A DNA stretch of 33,553 nucleotides, from assembly GCA_036496425.1 (NCBI GenBank), contig DASXLG010000379.1, forward strand, positions 1-33,553, given 5' to 3'. Below, one piece after another: positions 17,114 through 25,518 of this stretch; within the stretch, counting starts at the first letter, position 1; every line of letters begins with the position of its first letter. The notes beneath the pieces are model-generated. The model worked only from the letters and a program-made list of their open reading frames with translations. It ran no database searches and was not told the DNA's origin. The stretch is from Terriglobia bacterium (GTDB taxonomy: Bacteria; Acidobacteriota; Terriglobia; 20CM-2-55-15). Both the position numbers and the translations under genes were made by a program.

Positions 17114-18107
17114 TCCAGAGGATTCGAAGGGCAGCAACCGCCGGAATCGATAAGAAGATCCCAATGACCCCGCCCAGTTCGCCGCCGACCAGAATTGCAA
17201 AAATAGACAGCAATGGATGCAGGTCCAACCCCTTGCCCATCACGCGCGGCGTGTTGACGTAGTCCTGAATCCCGCGCCAGACGATCCAGAATCCGGCCAG
17301 AACCAGCCAATGGGAATAGCCTGTCAGGAACGCAATTCCCATGAGTATCCCCAGGGCCATCAGCGGCCCGGCGATCGGAATGAACTCCAGCACACCGGCG
17401 ATGGCCGCTACGGCAAAGGCGTACGGAACGCGCGCAATCAGCAGAAACACGCCGTAGGCGACGAACGCGAAAAACACCAGGAGCAGCTGCGCGCGGATGT
17501 ATTGCCCGAGCATCGAGTCCAGGTCGGAGAGAATACTTGCGAGAAACTTGCGGCGGTGCGATGCGCCGAGCAACTGGACGACCGACGCTCCCAGCTTCGA
17601 GCGGTCTTTCAGGAAGAAAACCGCCAGCACCGGCACCAGCAGTATCCAGGCGAGATTCGACGCCGCCTGTGCAACGTAGTCCGTGACGCCGCCGGCATAC
17701 CGCGCGATATCGTTCTGGTGCGTCGCAAGCCAGTTCTGGATCCGGGCTTCCGTGGCGCGGCTCCATCCCTGCTCGCTGCCCACCTGCCACGCAATGCTTC
17801 CGGACTTTACCTTCTCCAGCAGAGACGGCAGCCGCGCGCCCTGATGAATGACGCGCGGACCGACGGTCAACCCGAATACCAGAAGTCCCACGGCCATCGC
17901 GAGATACGTGACGGCCACTGCCTTGCCGCGGGATAAATGCAGCCACTCTTCGAAGCGGCCGACGACGGGCTCCAGCAGGTGGGCAAAGAAGATCGCAAAG
18001 ATAAATGCCATCACCGGCCGGCGCGCCGCCCATATCAGCGCGATGACGCCGACAGTTACGGCAATCGTCAGGAGTACCGAAAGCGTCCGCCGGTCGAGGA
18101 ATCCCAT
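17073..18107 (-). CDS. AI-2E family transporter (PF01594)
   Basis: From ATG 18107 the protein has 344 residues with about seven membrane segments: LSVLLTIAVTVGVIALIWAA, PVMAFIFAIFFAHLLEPVV, AVAVTYLAMAVGLLVFGL, LAWILLVPVLAVFFLKD, LLLVFFAFVAYGVFLLI and the terminal pair. The region FAVAAIAGVLEFIPIAGPLM is the family signature, followed by ILVGGELGGVIGIFLSIPAV. Members move varied small solutes or ions; a role in autoinducer-2 is not implied. An in-frame ATG at 18173 would add 22 unlikely residues. The gene appears to be transcribed alone. Confidence 0.88.
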   Translation of the reverse strand: MGFLDRRTLSVLLTIAVTVGVIALIWAARRPVMAFIFAIFFAHLLEPVVGRFEEWLHLSRGKAVAVTYLAMAVGLLVFGLTVGPRVIHQGARLPSLLEKVKSGSIAWQVGSEQGWSRATEARIQNWLATHQNDIARYAGGVTDYVAQAASNLAWILLVPVLAVFFLKDRSKLGASVVQLLGASHRRKFLASILSDLDSMLGQYIRAQLLLVFFAFVAYGVFLLIARVPYAFAVAAIAGVLEFIPIAGPLMALGILMGIAFLTGYSHWLVLAGFWIVWRGIQDYVNTPRVMGKGLDLHPLLSIFAILVGGELGGVIGIFLSIPAVAALRILWINWTHRGFVRKAA

Positions 18108-18171
18108 AGGCCCTGGAAATTCAGGTGCACCTTTGTGGCCAACGCTTCTGAGCAAAGAGCGGGAAGGAACC

Positions 18172-18250
18172 ATTGCACCATTGCATCATTGGAAGTTTTT
18201 GCAGTTCTAAATTTGAAATGCAGAAACGTCTGATGATGCAATGGTGCGAT
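18172..18250. repeat. 79-bp fold-back element, copy 1
   Basis: The ends are 18-bp near-perfect inverted repeats: ATTGCACCATTGCATCAT (18172-18189) and ATGATGCAATGGTGCGAT (18233-18250). The interior is also partly self-complementary, and short GGAAGGAA/TTCCTTTCC flanks extend the palindrome. The reverse complement of 30963-31041 aligns over the whole length with only a few mismatches. It lies in the gap after the ABC permease gene. No coding capacity. Confidence 0.85.
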
Positions 18251-18267
18251 GATTCCTTTCCGAGGCG

Positions 18268-19071
18268 CTAATTCACGGTTTCTGCAGAGTAACGGGCAAT
18301 CAGCCCTGTCCGGACGCTGTGCCGGTAAACCCGTGCGAATATCCAGCAGGCCGCAACCACGTCCACCACCGCCAGCGCCACGCCGATACCCAAGCCACTT
18401 TCAGACAATGGGTTGTGGGCCACAATGGCCCGGACATTCTCGAAGACGTAGGCCGGCGGCAGCGCCCTGCAGATGTACTGCATCCATCGCGGCAGTATCG
18501 CGATCGGGTAGAACACACCCGCAAGCGGGGAGACCAGCGCCGGAATCGGCCAGATGAACCACTCCGACGCGGGCCCGAATCTCAAAACCGTGGCGGCGCC
18601 CAGGATCCCAAGCGCAATTCCGAACAAAAACAGCACGAGAAGGAACGGCACCAGGGCGATTCCATAAGCCAGAAACGACAAACCGAAGATCGAACTCGCG
18701 AGCACAATCATCACGATCAGACCGATGGTGCTCGTGCCGATGCTGGAGATTACCAGACCGCCGACGTATTCGGAGATCGACAGGGGCGTTGCGAAGATGT
18801 TCAGGAAATTCCGCGACCACACATCTTCCATGAATGCCATCGTGACGCCATGCATCACGCGGGTGAAGAAGTCCCAGAGCAGAACGGCGCCGAGAAATAT
18901 CGGCACAAAGTCCATCTTGGCCGCGCTGACCGCATTGAGATACTTGGTGATGAATCCCCAGAGCACCATGTCGATCGCAACCCATGCAAACAGGGGCAGC
19001 ACACGGGCGGGGCTTCCGCTGACGAGGTACAAGTGACGGATCACGATTGCGGAGGTCCGGTTCAGGTTCAT
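18268..19071 (-). CDS. ABC-2 type exporter permease
   Basis: From ATG 19071 the product is 267 residues. The start overlaps the ATPase stop (ATGA, 19068-19071), which supports it over the longer upstream frame. Six hydrophobic segments are visible, including VLPLFAWVAIDMVLWGFI, GLIVMIVLASSIFGLSFLAY, FLLVLFLFGIALGILGAATV and PALVSPLAGVFYPIAILPRW; the last contains the re-entrant loop seen in ABC-2 permeases. With the ATPase it forms a homodimeric exporter. The substrate is unknown; drug, polyketide or lipid export are typical for the family. No ABC-2 partner permease is seen nearby. Confidence 0.88.
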   Translation of the reverse strand: MNLNRTSAIVIRHLYLVSGSPARVLPLFAWVAIDMVLWGFITKYLNAVSAAKMDFVPIFLGAVLLWDFFTRVMHGVTMAFMEDVWSRNFLNIFATPLSISEYVGGLVISSIGTSTIGLIVMIVLASSIFGLSFLAYGIALVPFLLVLFLFGIALGILGAATVLRFGPASEWFIWPIPALVSPLAGVFYPIAILPRWMQYICRALPPAYVFENVRAIVAHNPLSESGLGIGVALAVVDVVAACWIFARVYRHSVRTGLIARYSAETVN

Positions 19072-19790
19072 TCGCGCGCCACTGCGATAAAAAGCTCTTC
19101 GAGAGTTTCCATGCCGTGCGCTTTCGGAAGTGTCCGGGGATCGCCTTCGAGCAGAATTTTGCCGCGCGCGAGAAACAGCACGCGGTCGCACACATCCTCG
19201 ACCTCATACATGTTGTGCGAGGTCCAGAGGACGCCGCACGCGCCCTTGTCCGCCATGTTCCGGATCTTCTGCCGGATCTCCTGCGCCGTGGCGGGGTCCA
19301 GGGAAGCCGTCGGCTCGTCGAGCAGCAGAAGGTGCGGATCGTTCAGCATGGCTTTTGCGAGACACAACCGCGTTTGCTCTCCCGACGAAAGGACGCCTGC
19401 TTTCGTGTCGCGGAACCGCTCCAGTTCGAATTGATGAAGCAGCGTTTCGATTCGCGGCCGAAGATCCTCGACGTCATAGATGAGCCCGAAAACGCGCAGG
19501 TTCTGATAAACGGAAAGATTGCCGGGCAGCGGCGCATAGACGGCCGCGAAATTGGTGCGTTGAAGCGCCTTCGAACGTTGCTTCGCGACGTCGATGCCTT
19601 CGATGAGGATCGAACCGGACGTCGGCTCCAGGACGCCGAGAATCATGTTGATCGTTGTGGTCTTGCCGGCGCCGTTCGGACCGAGCAGCCCGACGATCTC
19701 ATTGCGCGCAACGTGAAAGGAAACGTTCTTCACTGCAACAGTCTCGCCGTACTGTTTGCCCAGGCTCTCGACAGCAAGAACGTTCGCCAC
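19068..19790 (-). CDS. ABC exporter ATP-binding protein
   Basis: The 240-residue subunit starts at GTG 19790, 2 bases after the ubiX stop codon. It has Walker A GPNGAGKTT (residues ~37-45), a Q-loop region, signature LSSGEQTR, Walker B LLLLDEPTASLDPA and the switch histidine in TSHN. The overall sequence resembles DrrA/CcmA-type exporter ATPases. It is paired with the permease that begins in its stop codon. Placement directly behind ubiX indicates a shared transcript but not necessarily a shared function. Confidence 0.93.
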   Translation of the reverse strand: MANVLAVESLGKQYGETVAVKNVSFHVARNEIVGLLGPNGAGKTTTINMILGVLEPTSGSILIEGIDVAKQRSKALQRTNFAAVYAPLPGNLSVYQNLRVFGLIYDVEDLRPRIETLLHQFELERFRDTKAGVLSSGEQTRLCLAKAMLNDPHLLLLDEPTASLDPATAQEIRQKIRNMADKGACGVLWTSHNMYEVEDVCDRVLFLARGKILLEGDPRTLPKAHGMETLEELFIAVARE

Positions 19791-19792
19791 GG

Positions 19793-20377
19793 CTAACTGC
19801 TTTCTTCGGTTTTTGTGGCGTGTTCTTCTCCCCAGCGGCCGGCCGTATCCAAATGAAGGCCGAATTGATCGAGAGCCCGCATGACCGTATGGTTGATCAC
19901 ATCATCAAGCGATTGCGGATTCGTGTAAAAGGCGGGCATCGGCGGCATGATGACCACGCCCATTCGCGAGAGCTTCAACATGTTTTCGAGATGGATGTCG
20001 CTCAGCGGCGTTTCGCGCACCATCAGCACCAGTTTGCGCCGCTCTTTCAGAACCACATCGGCGGCACGGTGAATCAAGTTGTCGCCATGACCGTGGGCGA
20101 TCGCCGCCAGCGTTCGCACGCTGCAGGGCGCAATAAGCATGCCGTCGGTTAAAAACGAGCCGCTCGAAATCGCCGCGCCCTGATCCGCTTCGCCGTAAGC
20201 GCGCGTAGCCAGCGACTTCACATATTCAGTGGTGTGCGGCGTCTCATGAAGCAGGGTCCGGGCGCCCCATTTGCTGAGCACGAGGTGCGTTTCGCTACCC
20301 GCATCCCGCAATATCTGAAGAGCCCGGACTCCAAACACGGTGCCCGTTGCACCCGTGATTCCGATGATCAATCGCAT
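19793..20377 (-). CDS. ubiX: Flavin prenyltransferase UbiX
   Basis: The 194-residue protein starts MRLIIGITGATGTVFGVRAL. The N-terminal GITGATG loop binds FMN. Later come SGSFLTDGMLIAPCSVRTLA and the conserved VLMVRETPLSDIHLENML, then MPPMPAFYTNPQSLDDVINH near the end. UbiX attaches a dimethylallyl group to FMN to make prenyl-FMN, the cofactor of UbiD decarboxylases in ubiquinone/menaquinone or aromatic acid metabolism. No ubiD is in the window. ATG 20377 is used because the longer frame adds residues unlike the family. It is the first gene of an operon with the ABC exporter. Confidence 0.95.
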   Translation of the reverse strand: MRLIIGITGATGTVFGVRALQILRDAGSETHLVLSKWGARTLLHETPHTTEYVKSLATRAYGEADQGAAISSGSFLTDGMLIAPCSVRTLAAIAHGHGDNLIHRAADVVLKERRKLVLMVRETPLSDIHLENMLKLSRMGVVIMPPMPAFYTNPQSLDDVINHTVMRALDQFGLHLDTAGRWGEEHATKTEESS

Positions 20378-20523
20378 TCCAGCATTGTAGCCGACAAATC
20401 CGCGATGCGGGCGTGCAGGCAAGCCGCGGAGCGGCTCAATATGTACCGCGCCTGCAACGATTTTTTGAATGTTTGCTCCCCTTTTTTACGTCTTCTTCTT
20501 ATAGAGGAGGTACAAAGACGAAT

Positions 20524-20913
20524 ATGGGCTTAAACGCCGCAACCCCGAAGATCGATGAGCCGGCAAATATCAGAAGGGTTTTACGGATCGCCAGGAATGC
20601 CGCCCTTTTCCGCTCGATGTCCCGCAGCGTGCTGTCGGACCTTGTGGGACGCTCCCGGCATGTCTTTTATGACGCCGGAGATATCATCGTGAATCAGGGT
20701 GACGACGACTCGTGCGTCTATCTTGTGCTTGCCGGCCGCGTCCGCGTGTTCCACCGGCAGCAAGGCCCGGCCGGCGACGCCATCGCCGAGCTCGACCCCG
20801 GCGAAATATTCGGCGAGCTCGCAATCCTGGAGACTCAGCTGCGATCGGCTACAGTTCTTACCATCGAACCGACCAGCTGCCTGAGAGTATACCGGCCTTC
20901 CTCGCCGCTCTGA
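20524..20913 (+). CDS. Cyclic nucleotide-binding domain protein, C-terminus altered
   Basis: ATG 20524 has a GGAGG box upstream and gives 129 residues. ALFRSMSRSVLSDLVGRSRH, AGDIIVNQGDDDSCVYLVLA, GRVRVFH and DPGEIFGELAILETQLRSAT form a cNMP-binding beta-roll with a phosphate-binding cassette (FGELAIL then RSAT). After TSCLRV the frame runs out as YRPSSPL. One frame over, the DNA reads IPAFLAALNQSL, which fits the family's C-terminal helix (LRIPxxxFLxLL). An indel of two extra or one missing base near 20886 is therefore suspected. No DNA-binding domain is present, so it is a stand-alone sensor, divergent from ubiX. Confidence 0.75.
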   Translation: MGLNAATPKIDEPANIRRVLRIARNAALFRSMSRSVLSDLVGRSRHVFYDAGDIIVNQGDDDSCVYLVLAGRVRVFHRQQGPAGDAIAELDPGEIFGELAILETQLRSATVLTIEPTSCLRVYRPSSPL

Positions 20914-20963
20914 ATCAATCTCTGTAGGTTTTTCAGCCTGTTCAATCGGCTAAACTTCCTTCT

Positions 20964-22175
20964 ATGCAGCCGCTGTACGCCGCCGCCGGTCTCCATCAGG
21001 AGGAATATTTCGCTTTTCTCGACTCATCCCGCAGCGGTGGAAACCAGGGACGTTACTCGATTCTCGCGCGGCGGCCAAGAGACGTGGTGCGCACAAAAGG
21101 CGAGAATCCGTTTCCGGCGATCGACCGGCTTCTGAAGGCCGGCGCCAGAGGCGGCGTCATCGGTTACTTCAGCTACGATTTGTTTCGCTTTCTCGAACAA
21201 TATAAAAACCTGGAAGCGGTCGATGATCTGGGACTGCCGGACTGCTGTCTGATGGCTTACGACGAGGTTCTCGTATTCGATCATCAGACGCAGCAATGGA
21301 ACCGGGAAATACCGCACCTCAGCCGCCCCGCGAATGGGCAGTGCACCGTTGGCAAGCCCGAGCAGAACATGACGAAAGAACGGTATCTCGCCAACGTCAA
21401 ACGGGCTCTTGAATACATTGCTGCCGGGGAAATCTATCAGGTCAACCTGTCGCAACGGTTTTCACGCCCGTTCAGCGGATCGCCGTTCACGATGTTTTCG
21501 TTGTTACGGCATATGAGCCCGTCGTTTTACGGAGCGTATCTGAATTGCGGCGATCATGCCGTGATCAGCTCCTCGCCGGAATTGTTCCTGAAGAAGACGG
21601 GGAAAACCATCGAGACCCGGCCGATCAAAGGTACGCAGGCGCGAGGGCGAAACCCCGAAGAAGACAGGGCGATGCGGGAGGAGTTGCTGCAGAGCGCAAA
21701 AGAGTCCGCCGAATTGACGATGGTCGTGGACCTGGAGAGAAACGATCTCGGACGGATCTGCGAGTATGGCAGTGTCGAAGTCGCCGAGCATCGCTACATC
21801 GATGAATTGCCCACGCTATTTCATACCGTGTCTACCGTGCGGGGACGCCTCCGGTCTGACGTCAGCGCGGTCGATATTCTGCGCGCCACGTTTCCCGGTG
21901 GGTCGATTTCAGGATGCCCGAAGATCCGGGCAATCGAGGTGATCGACGAACTGGAGCCGACAAGAAGACATGTCTATACGGGAGCGATCGGATACTTCGC
22001 GCCGGACGGCGATTTCACGCTGAATGTGGCGATACGCACAATGGTGGTGGCCGCCGGACGGCTGCATTATCAGGTTGGCGGAGGAATAGTGGCGGACTCG
22101 AATCCGGAACGGGAGTATCAGGAGACGCTGGACAAGGCCGCCGCGATGGAAAAGGCGATCGAGACGGCGGGGTGA
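20964..22175 (+). CDS. pabB: Aminodeoxychorismate synthase component I
   Basis: This 403-residue chorismate-binding enzyme contains RYSILARRPRDVV (N-terminal domain), IAAGEIYQVNLSQRF, ISSSPELFL and PIKGTQARGR (residues 220-229). It also has VVDLERNDLGRI, TFPGGSISGCPKIRAIEVID and QVGGGIVADSNPEREYQET. The lysine in PIKGT (Lys222) is typical of PabB; anthranilate synthase usually has PIAGT there. It converts chorismate to 4-amino-4-deoxychorismate with ammonia from a glutaminase (PabA) that is not in this window. The lyase partner is probably the minus-strand gene at 24889, so the pathway genes are split around the surface-protein gene. No strong ribosome binding site is seen. Confidence 0.92.
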   Translation: MQPLYAAAGLHQEEYFAFLDSSRSGGNQGRYSILARRPRDVVRTKGENPFPAIDRLLKAGARGGVIGYFSYDLFRFLEQYKNLEAVDDLGLPDCCLMAYDEVLVFDHQTQQWNREIPHLSRPANGQCTVGKPEQNMTKERYLANVKRALEYIAAGEIYQVNLSQRFSRPFSGSPFTMFSLLRHMSPSFYGAYLNCGDHAVISSSPELFLKKTGKTIETRPIKGTQARGRNPEEDRAMREELLQSAKESAELTMVVDLERNDLGRICEYGSVEVAEHRYIDELPTLFHTVSTVRGRLRSDVSAVDILRATFPGGSISGCPKIRAIEVIDELEPTRRHVYTGAIGYFAPDGDFTLNVAIRTMVVAAGRLHYQVGGGIVADSNPEREYQETLDKAAAMEKAIETAG

Positions 22176-22335
22176 AGAAGAATTCATTTCCAACGCGGCC
22201 TTCAGCATTCAGCGGCAGAAATGAACTGGCCTTTCGCCTGTTCCATTTTGGTCCGGCACCGGCGGAGCATCGTCAGGCGGCGGCCTGAAAGCAGTAAGCA
22301 ACAATCTCCGCCCGGTTGTGGCTAAATCCCTCGCC

Positions 22336-24744
22336 CTATAGCGGTGACTGGCCGTTCGAATCGACCGGTGAAAGAATGAATGTACCGCCGGCCGGAATCG
22401 AATAGGTAAACGTGCTTCGCGTATCGCCGTTCAAATTCGCAGGCAGCGGATTCCCCGACTGATCGAACAGATCGATCCTGCCCACAAGCGTCGCACTCGT
22501 GTTGTTTACGAGCGCAATCATCGTGGCCCATCCGCCGGCGATGGCAAATTGGGGAATGATCACAGATGTTGCTCCGCCGATCGTCCCGGCAGCGGGAGAA
22601 TTCGGATCGGATCCGGCGGTAAGTGTGACAGACGGAACTCCGGGTAGCGGAGCAGTTACTGCTACGGGCAGAGTACTGAATGCACCGCCGTCAAACCGCA
22701 AACCGACGACCGCAAACGGCGAAGAACTTTGCATTCTGAGGCTGCCACGCATGCCGCTGGAAATCACGTCCGTGCTGAAAAGATCGCTTACGAACTTTGC
22801 CGTCTGCTGATGAGCCGGTATCGTGATGTTGGTGGGACTGCCGACGACGAGTCCAGTCTCGTCCCGAAGCGTCAGAGTCACTGCGATCCCGACGCTGCCT
22901 GGGTTGGAAATGGCCACACCAATATTGCGGCTGATGCTGGGGATCACCTCGACGAACATCGAAGCGTCCGTAGCCATCGGATTCGGGACCAGGCCGGCCT
23001 GTGCCAGGACTAAACCCTGGCTGACGGTGCCGTATGTAAATGTCACGCTAGGCGAATCGGATCCTGCGGCGGGTGTAACGATGACATATCCGGACTGGAT
23101 CTGGCCCGATTCAACATTAGTAGTTTGCGGAACAGTCGACGGCACTCGTGTTGTGGCAAAGGACACCACCTTGCCGGTCACCGTTCCCGTGGAATTCTGG
23201 GCGACGGCGCGGTAGTAGTACTGCGTGCCGGGTTGAAGCGACGACAACGAAAACGAATAATTCGCCGGACTGTTTCCGCTGAATTGCTGCGCCGGCGTTT
23301 TATTAGGCAACGGAGTCGTCGTCCCCCACTCGAACCACGCCGTGGATGCGGTACCGGCAGGGTTTACCGTTCCGTTCAATTCGGCCGAAGCGGACGATAC
23401 GGTGTCCGCGTTGAGCGTGGTTACCGTAAGCGTGGCGGATGTACTCGAAGCCGTCTGAAAACTCTTGATGTCCGACCGGATAAGATTGACGCTCGACGTT
23501 CCGGCCACTGCGCGAAAGTAGTAAGTCGTGTTCGGTTGAAGGTTCGCCAGCGCTTGTGAGAGTGTAATGTCGTTCCCGGATAGAAACGTTTGCGGCGCCG
23601 TCTGACTGCCGAGGGATGACGTTGTTCCCCACTCAAAGAACCCGACGATCGAACCGGCCGCAGTAACACTGGCTTTCAGCGTCGCCGCAGCCGCCATTAT
23701 TCCGGATGCCTCGGTAGAGGTAATGTTTACCGTTGCCGAAGGACCTGCCGGAGTCGTGAAACTAAGAGTATTTCCCTGCACGCTGACTCCACCGCCAAGA
23801 TAACCGACAAGCCGGAAGTAATAAGTCGTATTGGCTTGAAGGTTACTGAGTGCCTTCGTCACATTCGCACTGGTCGTCGTCTGATTGAAAGCCTGAGCGT
23901 CTGACTTTGAGCCCAGCGAGGATGTCGTTCCGTATTCGAACCACGCGTAAAAGGGCGCGCCTCCCCCGGCGATCGTGCCGTTCAACGTTGCTCCTGTTGC
24001 AGTGACTCCTGTTGCATCGAGCGTGGTGACGGTAAGCGCAACCGTGGCAGGCGCATCGGAAGTGGTAAAAGTCTTAACGTCCCCGAGCGCCGCCGTACCG
24101 TCCGAAGTGCGGTACGCATCGAGACGGAAGTAATAGAGGGTGTGCGGTTGAAGATTCTTCAGAGAAGACGTCACAGAAACGGCTGTCGTACCAGCCGCGA
24201 TGGTCTGCACATCGGTGCGATTGCCGAAGGATGACGAAGTTCCCCAATCGAACCACACAGCCAGGCCTGGCCCGCCTGGATTCACGCTGCCGTTTAGAGC
24301 GGCGGAATTTGATGTCACGGACGTCGCGGTCAGGGTTGATGCGGCAATGGTCCCCCCTGTTACGACATTGCCCGTCGTCGTGAACGTTTTGGTGTCGCCG
24401 TCGATGTTCGGAGCTCCGGCCGTCGCCGGGTACAGAACAGCGCGGAAGTAATACGTGGTATGGGGCTGAAGATTGGACAGGGAGGCGGTGAACGTTGTCG
24501 TTGTGCCGCCCGGAAAGACCTGAGGACTGGTTTTGGTCCCGAGAGCAGTCGTCGTTCCCCACTCGAACCATATTCCGACCGAGTTGTTCGCCGCGGTCAG
24601 CGTGCCGTTCAAAACCGTCGAATTCGATGTAATACCCGTCGCGTCATTTGTCGCAACCGATAGATTACCTGTCTGTGAATATCCCGCCGCCACTCCGATC
24701 AAAAGCAGCGATAAAAATCGCGCTATGCTTCCTGCAAGCCTCAC
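22336..24744 (-). CDS. Secreted protein with five fibronectin-like repeats
   Basis: The start is GTG 24744, placed by GGGAGGG a few bases upstream, and gives about 802 residues. A signal peptide (RLAGSIARFLSLLLIGVAAG) is followed by five ~95-residue repeats. Each has VTSNSAxLNGTVNP-like, WFEWGTTxxLG-like and NLQPxTxYYFRAV-like blocks ending in FTT; these are fibronectin III-like modules. The last ~270 residues are a separate domain with beta-rich, Gly/Ser/Thr-rich segments such as SVIIPQFAIAGGWATMIALV and FTYSIPAGGTFILSP. Such proteins are common and variable in acidobacteria and may act in adhesion or glycan binding. It lies between pabB and pabC with no functional link evident. Confidence 0.88.
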   Translation of the reverse strand: MRLAGSIARFLSLLLIGVAAGYSQTGNLSVATNDATGITSNSTVLNGTLTAANNSVGIWFEWGTTTALGTKTSPQVFPGGTTTTFTASLSNLQPHTTYYFRAVLYPATAGAPNIDGDTKTFTTTGNVVTGGTIAASTLTATSVTSNSAALNGSVNPGGPGLAVWFDWGTSSSFGNRTDVQTIAAGTTAVSVTSSLKNLQPHTLYYFRLDAYRTSDGTAALGDVKTFTTSDAPATVALTVTTLDATGVTATGATLNGTIAGGGAPFYAWFEYGTTSSLGSKSDAQAFNQTTTSANVTKALSNLQANTTYYFRLVGYLGGGVSVQGNTLSFTTPAGPSATVNITSTEASGIMAAAATLKASVTAAGSIVGFFEWGTTSSLGSQTAPQTFLSGNDITLSQALANLQPNTTYYFRAVAGTSSVNLIRSDIKSFQTASSTSATLTVTTLNADTVSSASAELNGTVNPAGTASTAWFEWGTTTPLPNKTPAQQFSGNSPANYSFSLSSLQPGTQYYYRAVAQNSTGTVTGKVVSFATTRVPSTVPQTTNVESGQIQSGYVIVTPAAGSDSPSVTFTYGTVSQGLVLAQAGLVPNPMATDASMFVEVIPSISRNIGVAISNPGSVGIAVTLTLRDETGLVVGSPTNITIPAHQQTAKFVSDLFSTDVISSGMRGSLRMQSSSPFAVVGLRFDGGAFSTLPVAVTAPLPGVPSVTLTAGSDPNSPAAGTIGGATSVIIPQFAIAGGWATMIALVNNTSATLVGRIDLFDQSGNPLPANLNGDTRSTFTYSIPAGGTFILSPVDSNGQSPL

Positions 24745-24871
24745 TGTTCCCTCCCAGTCGGTCAATAAACCGACACTAGGACGAGCTGTCTAGCAAACGC
24801 CGGGCCAAACAGCTAAGTAGAGGAAATGATTAGCTCGACCCGAAACACGTTTGGTTGTGAGGATCGTAAAA

Positions 24872-24888
24872 TGTCAATCCAATTGACA
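24872..24888 (-). terminator. Weak hairpin after the pabC-like gene
   Basis: Arms TGTCAAT (24872-24878) and ATTGACA (24882-24888) with a 3-base loop begin right after the stop codon on the minus strand and are followed by TTTT. The stem is AT-rich, so termination would be weak; it could equally be a binding site. Confidence 0.4.
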
Positions 24889-25518
24889 CTAAATGCGCTT
24901 TAAGTTCGCATCCAACTCAACTTCAAACATTCCCCGCAGCGCGTTGAAGCAGCGGATGGGATCGCTGGAATTCAAATCGTCCGGATGGATGATTCCTTCA
25001 ACGATGTCGCCGCGCGCCAGAAGTTCGGCGCGGAATACGCCGGGGAGCAGGCCGCAGGACAGCGCCGGCGTGACCCATGCCCCTCCACGGAAAACCGCGA
25101 TATTCGTAATCGTGGTCTCGGTAAGCTCATCGCGCTCGTTGAGAAGAATGACGTCGGTATCCGCAGCGGAGCCGCGCCGGGCCTCTTCGTAAATTTCGCG
25201 ATTCGTTGTCTTGTGGTAGAGAAACGGATCTTTCGAGTTGACCCGCACGCTCGAAAGCTTCAATCGTCCGGCGTGACCGGCGGGGACGGGCGCGGACGAA
25301 GTCTCCACTTCCCCACTCTTCGACAGCAGCAGTCGCAGGGACGCAGCTCGACGGAAAGACACCTCACGGATCGCGTCGCCCACCCTGTCCGCATCGTACT
25401 TGAACGAGAAATGCCGCGCCGACCGGCGCAGGCGCTGCAGGTGGCGGTCGAGCAGAAACACCTCGCCGTTCTCCAGCACCCGCATCGTCTCGATCAGCCG
25501 GAAATCTTCAGGAGACAC
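24889..25518 (-). CDS. pabC: Class IV aminotransferase-fold enzyme, probable 4-amino-4-deoxychorismate lyase
   Basis: The 209-residue product begins MSPEDFRLIETMRVLENGEV, then FLLDRHLQRLRRSARHFSF, the opening seen in the lyase part of PabBC-type proteins. Lys103 in FLYHKTTNREIYEEAR is the expected pyridoxal-phosphate lysine. NERDELTETTITNI (residues 127-140) and TPALSCGLLPGVFRAEL are the cofactor-phosphate and substrate loops. The reaction releases pyruvate and forms p-aminobenzoate for folate. At 209 residues it is short for a stand-alone PabC (about 270). It overlaps the MetE-like gene by 11 bases at its 5' end, placing it last in the methyltransferase-metE operon. A branched-chain or D-amino-acid aminotransferase is less likely. 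Confidence 0.82.
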   Translation of the reverse strand: MSPEDFRLIETMRVLENGEVFLLDRHLQRLRRSARHFSFKYDADRVGDAIREVSFRRAASLRLLLSKSGEVETSSAPVPAGHAGRLKLSSVRVNSKDPFLYHKTTNREIYEEARRGSAADTDVILLNERDELTETTITNIAVFRGGAWVTPALSCGLLPGVFRAELLARGDIVEGIIHPDDLNSSDPIRCFNALRGMFEVELDANLKRI

